The notes under the pieces: model-generated
The model's input: only the letters and a program-made list of their open reading frames with translations
Databases searched by the model: none
What the model was told of the DNA's origin: nothing
Shown here: piece after piece, positions 37,431 to 46,735 of the stretch
How positions within the stretch are numbered: position 1 is the stretch's first letter
Layout: each line of letters opens with the position of its first letter
Assembly (NCBI GenBank): GCA_006503475.1
Contig: RSEH01000129.1
Location: 62,001 to 126,000, forward strand
Direction of reading: 5' to 3'
DNA length: 64,000 nt
Source of the DNA: Stentor roeselii
Taxonomy: Eukaryota; Ciliophora; Heterotrichea; Heterotrichida; Stentoridae
Program-made: the position numbers and the translations under genes

Positions 37431-40400
37431 CTAAGACAGATAAAACGACTCATGGCCTTCTTGCACTGCATATTTTAAGTTCCTCTGAAGGATCTCAAAA
37501 CTAGAGTACTCCGGTATTTTTAAGTAGTTTTGACATGTCATAACACTAGGAAGGTATTCATCCGGATGCATTCCTTGAATACTCGGGTCTTTTCTCACAA
37601 CAGTCAACTTCGGATTCAAAGCGGCGAATCCTCCAAAAGGCAATCTAGGAGACCCAGTAAGAAACTGTAAGAACTTTCTTTGTTCATTCAATGAAAACTC
37701 GCTCATAATGATGAGCAAATTATTAAAAACCGGAGAATTTGCAGTAAAACCATGAGCCGGATGAATATTTTGCTGAAGTTCTTCCATTTTCCAAGGACTT
37801 CCAGTTTGTCCACAGAGCAAGTCCTCCATTTCTTCGCCGGTAAAAAGTTCTAAAGTAGAAACAGGCATTAAGACCTCAAGTCCTTGTCTAAAAGCCTCGG
37901 CTTGCGCAGTTTGAAGAAGGGTGGCGGCAGTGACTAGCTTGAGGTACTCTTCTAAGTTTTCACTGGTGACGAGACAGTTTTTTCCTCCACTTTTCAGCTC
38001 GATTTTTTCGTAACCGGGAAGAATGAAGCTTAGGTTTAAGGACTCGATTGAAGAGTCTTTGTATAAAAGTTTTGTTCGTTTTGGTCGCTGGGATAAGAGA
38101 TTGTTGAAGTCTACTAGAATTTGTCCTAAGGACTTGTCGACTTTGGACATGTCGAAGAGAGTCACGGGATGGCCTAGGACTAGCTTCCAGAAGACTGGAC
38201 TGAAGTTTAAGTCGATTTGACGCTTGTCGGCTAGAGCTTTTCCCACAAACCTTCCAATAAAATTGAAATTTTCTTTCCAACCTCCAGAGCAAGCTTTAAC
38301 AGGCATAGGAAACAATCCAGTTTCATCAGAACTTCTCCAAAGTCTCAATTTCCTAATCTCAACCGACACAAGACTAAAAAATTCAAGACTGGGTCCAATT
38401 CCAGTTCCAACTTCATTTTCATAATCAATTTCAAGTTGCCCTTGTTTCAAAAGTCTCGAATCAGACATGATAGAAACAGCCTTTTCAAGTAAACTTGACC
38501 GATTAGCCCGAGCTTTCGTCTTGCACTGAGGCACTTTGATGCAGAAAGAGTGAAGATACTGTTCACGAATCGAATAAGGAAATAAAAATCTGCAAGCTTT
38601 CGGCAGAGACAACACCCAAGACGGCAAAGACGGAATCGTTGGTATCGACTCTTGAAGCATTTTCGGGTTGATATTATGAAGAAACATGTTCTGCTCCTGT
38701 ACTTGACGTGAAAGTAAAGAACCTAGTTTAGCACTTTTAAAAACTGGTAAAAGCAGCTTTGAAAGACAAGCTGACTGAAGTCCTGATGAGAAATTTTGCA
38801 GAAAATCATTTGTAAGGAACAAAAGCTTTAAAAGACTGAGATAAGGAAGGACTTTATACTTCGAGTCAAGTGAAAGTTTCGTTGACTCCGCGATGATATA
38901 AGAGTAAATCGACTGGGTGTTAGTCAAAACCTCACTTGTCACATGCGAACCTATTTTCATCACCAATGCGAATTTGATTTGAGGAGAGTCTAAAAGTTTC
39001 AAAGACGCGAAAACATCAGCAATCGTCGAAGAAAGTTCAATTTTCTGACTGTTAATACTAAAAACCAGTGAAAATCGCGAGTCTTCCACAGGTTTCAAGT
39101 GCAGATCTTCCAGGTAGTCGTCATAATCATCGTCTGAGTACTCTCCAAGTAGTTCCATGCGATGGTCTCTAGGAAAGCTGAGCAAGTCTCTCATGTTGCT
39201 GAGGTCTCTCGAGCTTTTCGCTGATAAGATCGCGTTTTTCAGTACTTCGAAAGTAGTGAACTGGCCGACAGTCATGTTAAACTGAGCACATGCTGAGAAA
39301 AGTTCATGTTTTTCAATCATTTCGTGACCTGGGTCACCTTCTGGACTGTATAAAAAGTGCAGGCGGACCCGTTGATTCATTCGCCGATATGAAAATGCAG
39401 GAAGTGAAGTAACAGAAACTGTAAAGTTCTGAGTGTACTGCAAAGCACCAATAATCACATTAATCAAAATCTCTAAAAATGTCTCACCTGTCGGACTAGG
39501 CTTCGAAAAAATCGCTAAAAAATCGTAAAGTCTCTTTAAAAGCACCTCAGAAGTCACTTTCGAGTCAGTCATCCAATTAAAAAGCACTTCAGGTAACTTA
39601 CTGCTACAGACTTCAAAACTACTGTATCGCTGACCAGTCGCTAGTCTTTTCGTGATTTTAATAAAAGCTTGCACAGCTGAATCACTCCCTTCAATCAACT
39701 TCACAAATTTTCCTAATTCTTTACTAAAGGCAGATTTGCCTTCAGTGCCTTTTTGCTTGTCTAAAAAAGTTTTGCTTAAATTTATCAAATTTTGCTGATA
39801 TTCCAGTTTTGAATCGTGACTTGACTGGAAAAATAAACTAGGAGGCGGTTCGTTCAAGTCCAATGCACGACTGCGTATTTTTGAAAGGATTTCTTCGAAA
39901 ATAAGTCTGCCGCTCGGTTCACTTTCATTTGAAAGACATCTGCGGAAGACAGGGTCGAAGTCCAGAAGCGGGTCTTTCAGAGGTTTGAAGTTTTTGAAGC
40001 CTTTCAAGTCTTTTAAAGCATTGACTCGATGAACGACGCCTTCTCGAATGAAGTTGGTGTTGACTGAGTCGAACATTCGGTCACTCAGGGTGTTAACGAT
40101 TTTAAGAGCGTGTTCGACCATTCGGAAGTCTTTACTTGCCAGGACTTCTGAGAGGAAAGAGGAGAATGAAGGACTAGAAACGAAGGGTTTTATATCGTTT
40201 TCCTCGGAAAGTTGAATTGTTTTGTCAAGGATCTCGATTACAGCGGTTTTACTTTCAGGATTCAGGAGTTCTTCGTACATTCCTATCGCTCGAGGAAAGA
40301 TCATCTCTGTGATTGAACGTAAGAACTGAGGACGGTCTGAATAAATTTTTAGTTTCTTTGATTCTTCTAGATTTGATGAAGTTTTACTTGGAAGGACTGA

Positions 40401-41306
40401 AGATACCAGTCGTAAAGTCTCGTTTGCTAAAGAAGGGTTCTCGAAAGGCCTGCTTAGTACTTCTTTTATCACGTCTGATCCACCCATTGATAAGAATTCA
40501 TTGCAAAGGTCAGAAGAACTACGGGTTAAAGTTCTGAGAAGTTTCAAACTTTTTAAGATTAACTGAGAACTTTGAGACATCAGGCCTAAAAGATTACGAA
40601 CTAGTTGAAGTTCTTTTAAATGGTTAAAAAACGCTTTGCTTTCTTCTCCAGGACCTACAAGTCTCATTAGGTTTTCAGCAGTGACAATAAAAAAATCAAT
40701 ACACTTCTCATTCTGATTCACATTTTCAATTCCTTGAAATTCAGAAAGTCTTACAAAATTCGGCAAAAGGACTAAAATTTTATCAAGAGTTTCTCGAGTA
40801 GTGAAAGTTTTTCCAACATTAATCGCAATATTAAGAATCCTTTTCTGCACATTACTTTCAAAAAAGTCCATAGTTTGAATCATTGCCTCGAAAGCGCCTT
40901 CAGCAACGATGCTTGGAGCATGTTCAAGAGAGATCTTTTCAAAGACCTTTATCGAATTTTCAGCCTGGTCAATAAACTCGAAGTTGAGAAGCTTCGCTGA
41001 CAAGGCTTGAATGCCTCCTGAAGAAACAATGATCCCCGAGGCATGAGGCAGGGAGTCGACGAGACTGGCAAGGCAAGACATGCTGTAAAAGGGGATGTCG
41101 GGAAGTTCGCTCTTGTGAAGACATTGAATCAGAACACTTATCACGTGGGGCAAGTGAATGGTTGCCAGAAAGTCCTCTTGCGCTATTGCAAGCTCAGTGG
41201 AAAGTTGACTTATGTATTGAAGCAGGTCAAAATTGTCACCTGAAGACAAAGCGTCTGATACTCCTTGAAGGGTTTGCATCAAGCTGTTGAAACCTGGAAA
41301 ATCCAT
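37431..41306 (-). CDS. HECT E3 ubiquitin ligase of the TRIP12/UPL3/Ufd4 type
   Basis: The 1,291-residue protein is a single exon. The first 350 residues are armadillo-like repeats (SMSCLASLVDSLPHASGIIV, AENSIKVFEKISLEHAPSIV, FEAMIQTMDFFESNVQKRIL), which match the ARM array of TRIP12 and plant UPL3. The HECT domain fills about 900-1291, with YENEVGTGIGPSLEFFSLVS near its start, GRFVGKALADKRQIDL, and the catalytic Cys in LPSVMTCQNYLKIPEYSS (C1258). The end ...GHESFYLS is the usual HECT C-terminus. Such enzymes act in the ubiquitin-fusion-degradation pathway and on nuclear substrates. No WWE domain is visible. The gene shows a sharp switch from G-rich to C-rich plus-strand composition near 38230 with no change of reading frame. 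Confidence 0.93.
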   Translation of the reverse strand: MDFPGFNSLMQTLQGVSDALSSGDNFDLLQYISQLSTELAIAQEDFLATIHLPHVISVLIQCLHKSELPDIPFYSMSCLASLVDSLPHASGIIVSSGGIQALSAKLLNFEFIDQAENSIKVFEKISLEHAPSIVAEGAFEAMIQTMDFFESNVQKRILNIAINVGKTFTTRETLDKILVLLPNFVRLSEFQGIENVNQNEKCIDFFIVTAENLMRLVGPGEESKAFFNHLKELQLVRNLLGLMSQSSQLILKSLKLLRTLTRSSSDLCNEFLSMGGSDVIKEVLSRPFENPSLANETLRLVSSVLPSKTSSNLEESKKLKIYSDRPQFLRSITEMIFPRAIGMYEELLNPESKTAVIEILDKTIQLSEENDIKPFVSSPSFSSFLSEVLASKDFRMVEHALKIVNTLSDRMFDSVNTNFIREGVVHRVNALKDLKGFKNFKPLKDPLLDFDPVFRRCLSNESEPSGRLIFEEILSKIRSRALDLNEPPPSLFFQSSHDSKLEYQQNLINLSKTFLDKQKGTEGKSAFSKELGKFVKLIEGSDSAVQAFIKITKRLATGQRYSSFEVCSSKLPEVLFNWMTDSKVTSEVLLKRLYDFLAIFSKPSPTGETFLEILINVIIGALQYTQNFTVSVTSLPAFSYRRMNQRVRLHFLYSPEGDPGHEMIEKHELFSACAQFNMTVGQFTTFEVLKNAILSAKSSRDLSNMRDLLSFPRDHRMELLGEYSDDDYDDYLEDLHLKPVEDSRFSLVFSINSQKIELSSTIADVFASLKLLDSPQIKFALVMKIGSHVTSEVLTNTQSIYSYIIAESTKLSLDSKYKVLPYLSLLKLLFLTNDFLQNFSSGLQSACLSKLLLPVFKSAKLGSLLSRQVQEQNMFLHNINPKMLQESIPTIPSLPSWVLSLPKACRFLFPYSIREQYLHSFCIKVPQCKTKARANRSSLLEKAVSIMSDSRLLKQGQLEIDYENEVGTGIGPSLEFFSLVSVEIRKLRLWRSSDETGLFPMPVKACSGGWKENFNFIGRFVGKALADKRQIDLNFSPVFWKLVLGHPVTLFDMSKVDKSLGQILVDFNNLLSQRPKRTKLLYKDSSIESLNLSFILPGYEKIELKSGGKNCLVTSENLEEYLKLVTAATLLQTAQAEAFRQGLEVLMPVSTLELFTGEEMEDLLCGQTGSPWKMEELQQNIHPAHGFTANSPVFNNLLIIMSEFSLNEQRKFLQFLTGSPRLPFGGFAALNPKLTVVRKDPSIQGMHPDEYLPSVMTCQNYLKIPEYSSFEILQRNLKYAVQEGHESFYLS

Positions 41307-41850
41307 TTGAGGTTTATATAGACTATTGGATTCAACGAGGATTAATGGATTTTTTATTTGGAGTGGACTTTGGGGAAGGGTTAAAGGATTGGGATTGGAG
41401 GTGGATTAAATTTTGAGTTTTTGGATGTGAATGGTTTTAGAGAGGTTTGGGGAGAATTTGGATTTTTTTTAGGAAGTTGTGAGATTTTCAGAGAAATTAT
41501 TGAGAGATGTTTTAGATTTTTTTTTTATGATTTGGGTTGATATTTCACTACTGGAAGATTATATTCAGTAGATAAGATGAAGTTTAGATTTTAACTTAAT
41601 TTGAATAATTTTTCACAACACCCTAAAATTTTAACACCTAGTTCAATAAAACTTAAGATTTGAATAAACCTTCAAATCAGTAAACTTATAAGGTTTCACA
41701 TCTCTTCCATTTCGATTAAATCTCTAGAAACCTTATCAACTTCACCTTTTAACTTTTATTAAAAGTTATTTTTAAAATATCTCCTGCATTTCGAATTAAA
41801 ATTTATCAAATTTTCTTCATCCATTAAGAGCCGATCAAATCATATAAAAA
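41307..41850. other. Divergent spacer with opposite skews
   Basis: No gene. The HECT-side half (41310-41470) is G-rich on the plus strand (GGAGTGGACTTTGGGGAAGGG), so C-rich in the sense of the HECT gene. The kinase-side half is AT-rich with more C. Confidence 0.4.
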
Positions 41851-43214
41851 ATGAGTTGCTGCAAATCGAAAAATGATATTTCACTAGATGCTCATACTAA
41901 AAATAAATCTTCTGAAGTAAAACCAGAAAACGAGTCGTATCTTGCAAGCTCTCCTAATCGACACCTTTCAAAACCCCCCAAAGACTCAAATCAACCAAAA
42001 AAGACTGATGCGAAGCCAACTGAGCATCATCCTGAAAAACCCAAAGAAGAAACTAAGAGTCCCAATGAACATCCCGAAAAACCCAAAGAAGTTCATGAAA
42101 AAGTCAAAGAAACTCATGAAAAGCCTCAGGAAGTCCATGAAAAACCTCAGGAAGTCCATGAAAAACCTCAAGAAATCCATGAAAAACTTCAAGAAATCCA
42201 TGAAAAACCTCAAGAAATCCATGAAAAACCTCAAGAAATCCATGAAAAACCTCAAGAAATCCATGAAAAACCTAAAGAAACTCATGAAAAACCTCAAGAA
42301 ATCCATGAAAAACCTCAAGAAATCCATGAAAAACCTAAAGAAACTCATGAAAAACCTCAAGAAATCCATGAAAAACCTCAAGAAATCCATGAAAAACCTC
42401 AAAAAATGCATGAAAAACCCCATGTTCATGAGAAGTCTCATGATCTTCATGAAAATGCAAAAGAAGACCATCCTAAAGCAGATTCAAAGAAACCTGACCA
42501 AGCTGGAGGTCATGCAGGGAGTCTCATTGCTAGAGGTGACAAGTTGTTAAAAAAAGCAGGTGTTAAAGAAAGAGAATTTTATCGTTATTTATTCAGTGAT
42601 GAATGTGTTGATCCTGCTTTGGTACAATTACGAGAAATCGTTCCTCATTATTACGGAACTGAAGAAATTGATGGAAAAACTTTTATAGTTCTTGAAAATT
42701 TGTTAACTGGTTATGAACATCCTAATCTTCTTGACTGTAAAATAGGAAAAGTGACTTGGACAAGAGACCACAACGAAGCAAAACTAGCAGATCAACAACG
42801 AAAAGCCCAGTTAACAACAACAGGTTCTCTAGGTTTCAGAATCACTGGCCTTGTAGCAAAGACTCAAATGGTTCTACACTAGAATCAATAATGAAAGACG
42901 AGGGTTTCTACTCAATAAATCCCAACAACATTCACGAGTACTTCAAAAAAATCGTAGGAGACGATAAAGCACAAGTGGAAACTTTCATATCTCAAACAGA
43001 TAAAATAATTGCCTGGTTCAAAAACCAGACTTCAAAACTATTTTTTACAGCAAGTCTCTTCTACATAAACGGTAAAAACGGAAAATCTCAAACAAGGTTC
43101 ATCGACTTTGCATACGTTTACGACGCAGAAGGTAGGCACGACGACAGTAATTAATATTCAGATGTGATTCAAGGACTTGAAAGCGTTGTTGAAATTTGGA
43201 AGCGTCTTCTTTAA
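41851..43214 (+). CDS. Inositol polyphosphate kinase (IPMK/IP6K family) with heptapeptide array and a frame break
   Basis: The N-terminus MSCCKSK has clustered Cys that could be acylated. About residues 85-190 are a heptapeptide array (HEKPQEI with K/T/V variants). The kinase core then shows PNLLDCKIGK (PxxxDxKxG, D295/K297) and TGSLGFRITG. After GFRITGL the frame breaks near 42850: the next conserved part (SNGSTLESIMKDEGFYSI, TASLFYINGK, TRFIDFAYV) is in another frame, as if one base were missing in GCAAAG. No GT-AG intron there gives the right shift. A 15-nt intron (43147-43161) then leads to DDNVIQGLESVVEIWKRLL and TAA at 43212-43214. All catalytic blocks exist, so this is either a sequence error, a real lesion or frameshifting. 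The enzyme would phosphorylate inositol phosphates. Confidence 0.75.
42106..42417 (+). repeat. 21-bp coding tandem repeat (heptapeptide HEKPQEI)
   Basis: About 15 copies of CATGAAAAACCTCAAGAAATC with point changes. It encodes HEKP(Q/K)E(I/V/T) heptads in the kinase N-terminus. The 21-nt period keeps other frames open too, which creates long shadow ORFs on both strands. Confidence 0.95.
43147..43161 (+). other. 15-nt intron
   Basis: GTAATTAATATTCAG, with A at position 10. It removes an in-frame TAA and adds the conserved C-terminal block of the inositol kinase. Confidence 0.8.
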
Positions 43215-44318
43215 TTAATTAGTATTCTGGTTAATGACTGATTTTTCAATCTTTGAGATGGGCTCAGTCTTGGAGTTGTTCATAGTTGAATCATAAAAGT
43301 ACCCGTCAAACATCTTTTGAACCATCTGGTCATTCAAGTTCACACTTTCGACCTCGTCTCTCCAGTCATTGTTCACCTGGGCAGAGTCGAAGTTGTCCAT
43401 CGGCTTCGGCAAGAAGGGTGGGTTGATGGTCTTCTGCAGTATCCCCACCCAATCCACATCCCTCAGCCAGGCGTGGCTTTTGACTTCTGCAGGTCCTCCA
43501 AAGCCCAGTCGATTTTGAGGCTTTCTTTGAAGAAGCTTATTGGTAAAGTCAAGAGCCTCCAGGCTCCAACCTTCAGGCATGTCAGTCTTTTTCAGCTGGA
43601 CTTGCTTGGCCAGAATCGCGTCGCGAATGTCTTTTCGAGTCTTTCCGTTGTAAGGGCGCCGGCCGAGCATGAACTCGAAGACTATCACTCCCAAGGCGAA
43701 GTAGTCAGCTGCTATTGTGTGGTTTTGACGGCATATCACCTCCGGAGACATGTAACCTGGAGTACCTGAAGTCTCGCTGTTGTTGTCTTCTTGCCAGAAA
43801 CGTGCTATGCCGAAATCTGTTAGTCTTACGTAACCACGCTTGTCGAGGACTAGGTTTTCGGGCTTTATGTCACGGTGAATTATTTTGTGAAGGTGGATGT
43901 ATTCTAAGGCACAAAACATGCAGGCAACAAAGAACTTTGTCTGAACCTCGGTAAACTTGCGTTGTCGTCCGAGGTGATACCTCAAATCTCCTCCAGGCAT
44001 CAAGTCCATGACAAGATACAAGTTTTCTCGAGACTGGAATGCAAATTCCATGTTAACGATAAAAGGATGTTTGATGATAGAAAGCAAGTATCTTTCATTC
44101 ATTACAGAATTCACACTTCTTTTACTGATAATCCTCGCTTTCAACATTTCTTTCATTGCGTAATCTTGTTTGGACTTCTTTTGTTGAACCTTCCAAACCT
44201 TACCAAACCCACCTTTTCCAATCGGATAAAGAAAAGAAAACATCTGTCGATTCAAAACTATTTAAAACATACCAAAACTTGTATCATTACTTTCTTGTGT
44301 AACTGCGCAATTTCCCAT
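43215..44318 (-). CDS. AGC-like protein kinase with acylated N-terminus (362 aa, two exons)
   Basis: The main ORF has no ATG at its natural start. A 15-nt intron at 44258-44272 joins it to a 15-codon exon beginning MGNCAVTQ at 44318. This exon is an N-myristoylation signal (G2) with a Cys next to it, so the kinase is probably attached to membranes. Catalytic motifs are complete: GKGGFG (from about residue 29), YAMKE (K51), HRDIKPEN (D145), TDFG (D163), GTPGYMSPEV and the AGC-type RLGFGGPAEVKSHAWLRDVDW. The overall look is close to the AGC/YANK (STK32) and PKA-PKG-like group of ciliates. A hydrophobic motif is not obvious in the tail. Its stop codon directly abuts the stop of the inositol kinase on the other strand, with no spacer. 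Confidence 0.9.
44258..44272 (-). other. 15-nt intron
   Basis: GTATGTTTTAAATAG on the minus strand, with A at position 10 and an in-frame TAA. It links the MGNC exon to the kinase domain. Confidence 0.85.
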
Positions 44319-44490
44319 TATTTATAAGTTCCTTAAAGTAACAGTAATTCTTTCAGCATTAATGAGCATGATGAAGTAAAACTCTGTGAATAATAAAAGA
44401 AAAAGTAAAAAAAATCTAACTCTTATAAAAAAGATTATCTAAACATCGATTATAAAAACAATGAAAAGTTAAAGATAATCTTTAAGTTAT

Positions 44491-45549
44491 TTACAAAACT
44501 ATTCTTCTTGGTCTCTTCATTTTTATTTCAGTCGTTGAAGGCTTGATCATCCTCGTGTTTTCCTTTGTAAAAAAAATAAAACGATGAGAAGACATTAAAA
44601 TCTTTGTATTGTCAGAATCCGTCTCGAACTGCGTTTTCAGTTTGATATATCCTGCCAATTTCTCAAACCCTCTGAAAAAGTTCAAATCAACCCCTTTGAC
44701 CCTGATCAAAAACTCTGCAAGATCCAGAAAAGTTTGATACTTATTCAAAAACGAAAAATGAGAAATTAAAATGGTCAAAGGCGACTCTTTATCACAAATA
44801 GGTGCAAAGTAAGTCAAGTACTTTTTCTGTGCAGAAGTCGCTTTTTCGAAAATCATTTCCTGTCCTTTCCTGTCAAGAATTTCATTCCTTTCAATTCCAA
44901 TTGCAGAAACCGCCATGACAGAAGAGTTTTCAACAACGCCGAATTCTTTTAAAATCGATGAAATATCATGAACGTGTCTTGGACGTGAAACTCGATTTCT
45001 CAGCATGTAAATCGCATCAAAGTGATTCGTCCTGCTTTCCATGAAGTTGACCAGGTCCCTTGAAGTGCTTCTTGAGTAGGTGCTGATCAAAACACAGTAA
45101 AAGTGGCTTCTCAGTTTTTCCAGTCCTTGAGACATGTGGTCTCTGATGTTAAAACTTGGCCTTTCTTCGCTCCATAAGCAAGACTTTGAATAGTTTCCCA
45201 TCACTCCTTCGAAAATAATCACCAATAGAGGAAGGCTTCCTAGTTTTCTTTTTTTCCAGAAAATTCTTTCGTTGTTCGCACTTTTTGATGGGGTTGATGG
45301 AGGGTCTTCGTATTCGTAAAGGACTGGATTTTTTTTTATTGATGAGGAAAAAGGCTTTGATTGGTGCATTGAATTGTTTCTTGATAACTTTCGCTTTGAT
45401 ATTGGAAAAACTAGGTTTGCGGACTTTAAGCATTTTGTTGTTTCTTGAAGGGTCCAAGTTTGGGAGATTGAAGATGGTCTTCGTGGAATTATTGGAGGTG
45501 TTCTTAGGTTTCTTCCTTGGATTGAGATGAATTCTGCTGTTTTTTTCAT
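44491..45549 (-). CDS. Protein with a degenerate HAD/NIF-like region (352 aa)
   Basis: The N-terminal 110 residues are basic and Ser/Pro-rich and look disordered. From about 110 a fold with LPLLVIIFEGVMG, then GLEKLRSHFYCVLISTYSRS and FDAIYMLRNRVSRPRHVHDI, resembles the order of strands in FCP1/NIF-type HAD phosphatases (DLDETL, L-x-x-L-x-x-x-F, FD-x-x-Y). If so, the catalytic DxDxT is replaced by IFEGV and the protein is inactive. The second half is helical with no motif I know. There are no membrane segments. The HAD relation is a weak visual match; that it is coding is clear from length and codon pattern. Confidence 0.5.
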   Translation of the reverse strand: MKKTAEFISIQGRNLRTPPIIPRRPSSISQTWTLQETTKCLKSANLVFPISKRKLSRNNSMHQSKPFSSSIKKNPVLYEYEDPPSTPSKSANNERIFWKKRKLGSLPLLVIIFEGVMGNYSKSCLWSEERPSFNIRDHMSQGLEKLRSHFYCVLISTYSRSTSRDLVNFMESRTNHFDAIYMLRNRVSRPRHVHDISSILKEFGVVENSSVMAVSAIGIERNEILDRKGQEMIFEKATSAQKKYLTYFAPICDKESPLTILISHFSFLNKYQTFLDLAEFLIRVKGVDLNFFRGFEKLAGYIKLKTQFETDSDNTKILMSSHRFIFFTKENTRMIKPSTTEIKMKRPRRIVL

Positions 45550-46048
45550 TGTTAATTATTGAGTTGTTACTCAAGTTGATTCATGAGATGGGATTTTAAT
45601 GAAGTGGAGATAAGGCTTGGAATTTGATGTTTTTATATAAAATATAGATTTATCTTTGATTATTTCTAGTAAATCATCTTCTTTCATATATTAGTAATTA
45701 AGTTTAAGGGTTATCTATATAGAAGGATTAGACTATATGTCTTTGAAGATATTTGAAATTTATTAAAATTAAAATATTTTGGTATAGTTATCTATGTTCT
45801 TGTTTATTTATTCATTGTTTCAACAAAATCAGATATTTTTTGCCTTTTTAATTATTACTATGTTCTTGTTTATTTATTCATTGTTTCAACAAAATCAGAT
45901 ATTTTTTGCCTTTTTAATTATTACTTCTATATTTAGATAATAATTTAAATAAACCCAAGTTGCATATGACCTATTTTTCCTTAAACCTCGGATTATTCAT
46001 TTATTAGTGGTAGTTCTAATTCATATTCATTGTTTTAAACTGGTTAGA
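45550..46048. other. AT-rich spacer holding a perfect 66-bp duplication
   Basis: About 500 nt between the start of one minus-strand gene and the stop of the next. Apart from the duplication listed separately, I see no gene or RNA in it. Confidence 0.4.
45792..45925. repeat. Perfect 66-bp tandem duplication
   Basis: CTATGTTCTTGTTTATTTAT starts at 45792 and again at 45858. I see no mismatch through the full unit, so the duplication is recent. It lies about 120 nt beyond the stop of the 46049-46735 gene. Confidence 0.95.
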
Positions 46049-46735
46049 CTAATTACTCATAACACTTAATATTAGACCTTTTTGGTTTTCAATATTTTGA
46101 CTCTTGAAGCACTTGAATTTATCTTTTATTCTTTTACCAGCCTCTAAAGTAAGTAGTCCGAATAAAAGCAATACAAATATAAAGACATAAGTGAACCAAT
46201 TTTTAAAAGTAATCCCATGATAAACAATTCCTAGAGTTAAAGTGCAAGGCAATAACACACAAAATGTATAAAAAATCAAATAAACAATTGCTATCAAATT
46301 ATGAATCCTATAAAAAGTAACTTCATTCAATACAAAGTCAACCATTGTCATCAAAAAAGGAGTGGAATGAGGAATTATATCTCCCATTACTTCGGAAACT
46401 GAATAAGTAAAGTCGGATAAATATCCCCAGTAGGCTACAGTAACAATCCAGTTTAAACACCAAACTATTTCAAATAGGATCGAGCAAATTTCTTTCAGTT
46501 TAGAGACAAAATAGCAAATAAAAGCTAGAGTGAAATAAACTGTGTTTAGAATTAATGTCTGAATAGTCAAGTACTGAAGTATAATGGGACCTCTCAAGAT
46601 TAAATAAAGCAGAGTGCATCCTATAAAGAATAAACTTGATAAGAGGCGATTGCACTTGAGGATCTTTGGATACTTTGAGGATAAAAAAGAATCAGCAAAT
46701 CCTACAGGGAACATTTTTTCACGAATTTTTTCCAT
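46049..46735 (-). CDS. Six-TM membrane protein, possibly FAR-17a/AIG1-like (228 aa)
   Basis: Six hydrophobic segments are visible, at about 31-47, 54-76, 85-106, 120-138, 145-175 and 185-203. The His-containing IIPHSTPFLMTMVDFVLN in the fourth segment resembles the conserved His region of the FAR-17a/AIG1 family, which hydrolyses fatty-acid esters of hydroxy fatty acids through a Thr/His pair. I cannot identify the Thr with confidence, so a different six-TM family (for example rolling-stone-like) is possible. The C-terminus is basic and cytosolic. It is a single exon. Confidence 0.5.
   Translation of the reverse strand: MEKIREKMFPVGFADSFLSSKYPKILKCNRLLSSLFFIGCTLLYLILRGPIILQYLTIQTLILNTVYFTLAFICYFVSKLKEICSILFEIVWCLNWIVTVAYWGYLSDFTYSVSEVMGDIIPHSTPFLMTMVDFVLNEVTFYRIHNLIAIVYLIFYTFCVLLPCTLTLGIVYHGITFKNWFTYVFIFVLLLFGLLTLEAGKRIKDKFKCFKSQNIENQKGLILSVMSN

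Noticed and set aside
41942-42550. Long plus-strand ORF in another frame (202 aa, KSMKNLK repeats) and a 161-aa minus-strand ORF over the same place
   Set aside because: Both are shadows of the 21-bp coding repeat of the inositol kinase; the repeat period keeps all frames open.
42797-42812. 16-nt GT-AG segment (GTTCTCTAGGTTTCAG) as an intron in the inositol kinase
   Set aside because: It would remove the conserved GSLGFRI block and gives the wrong frame shift.
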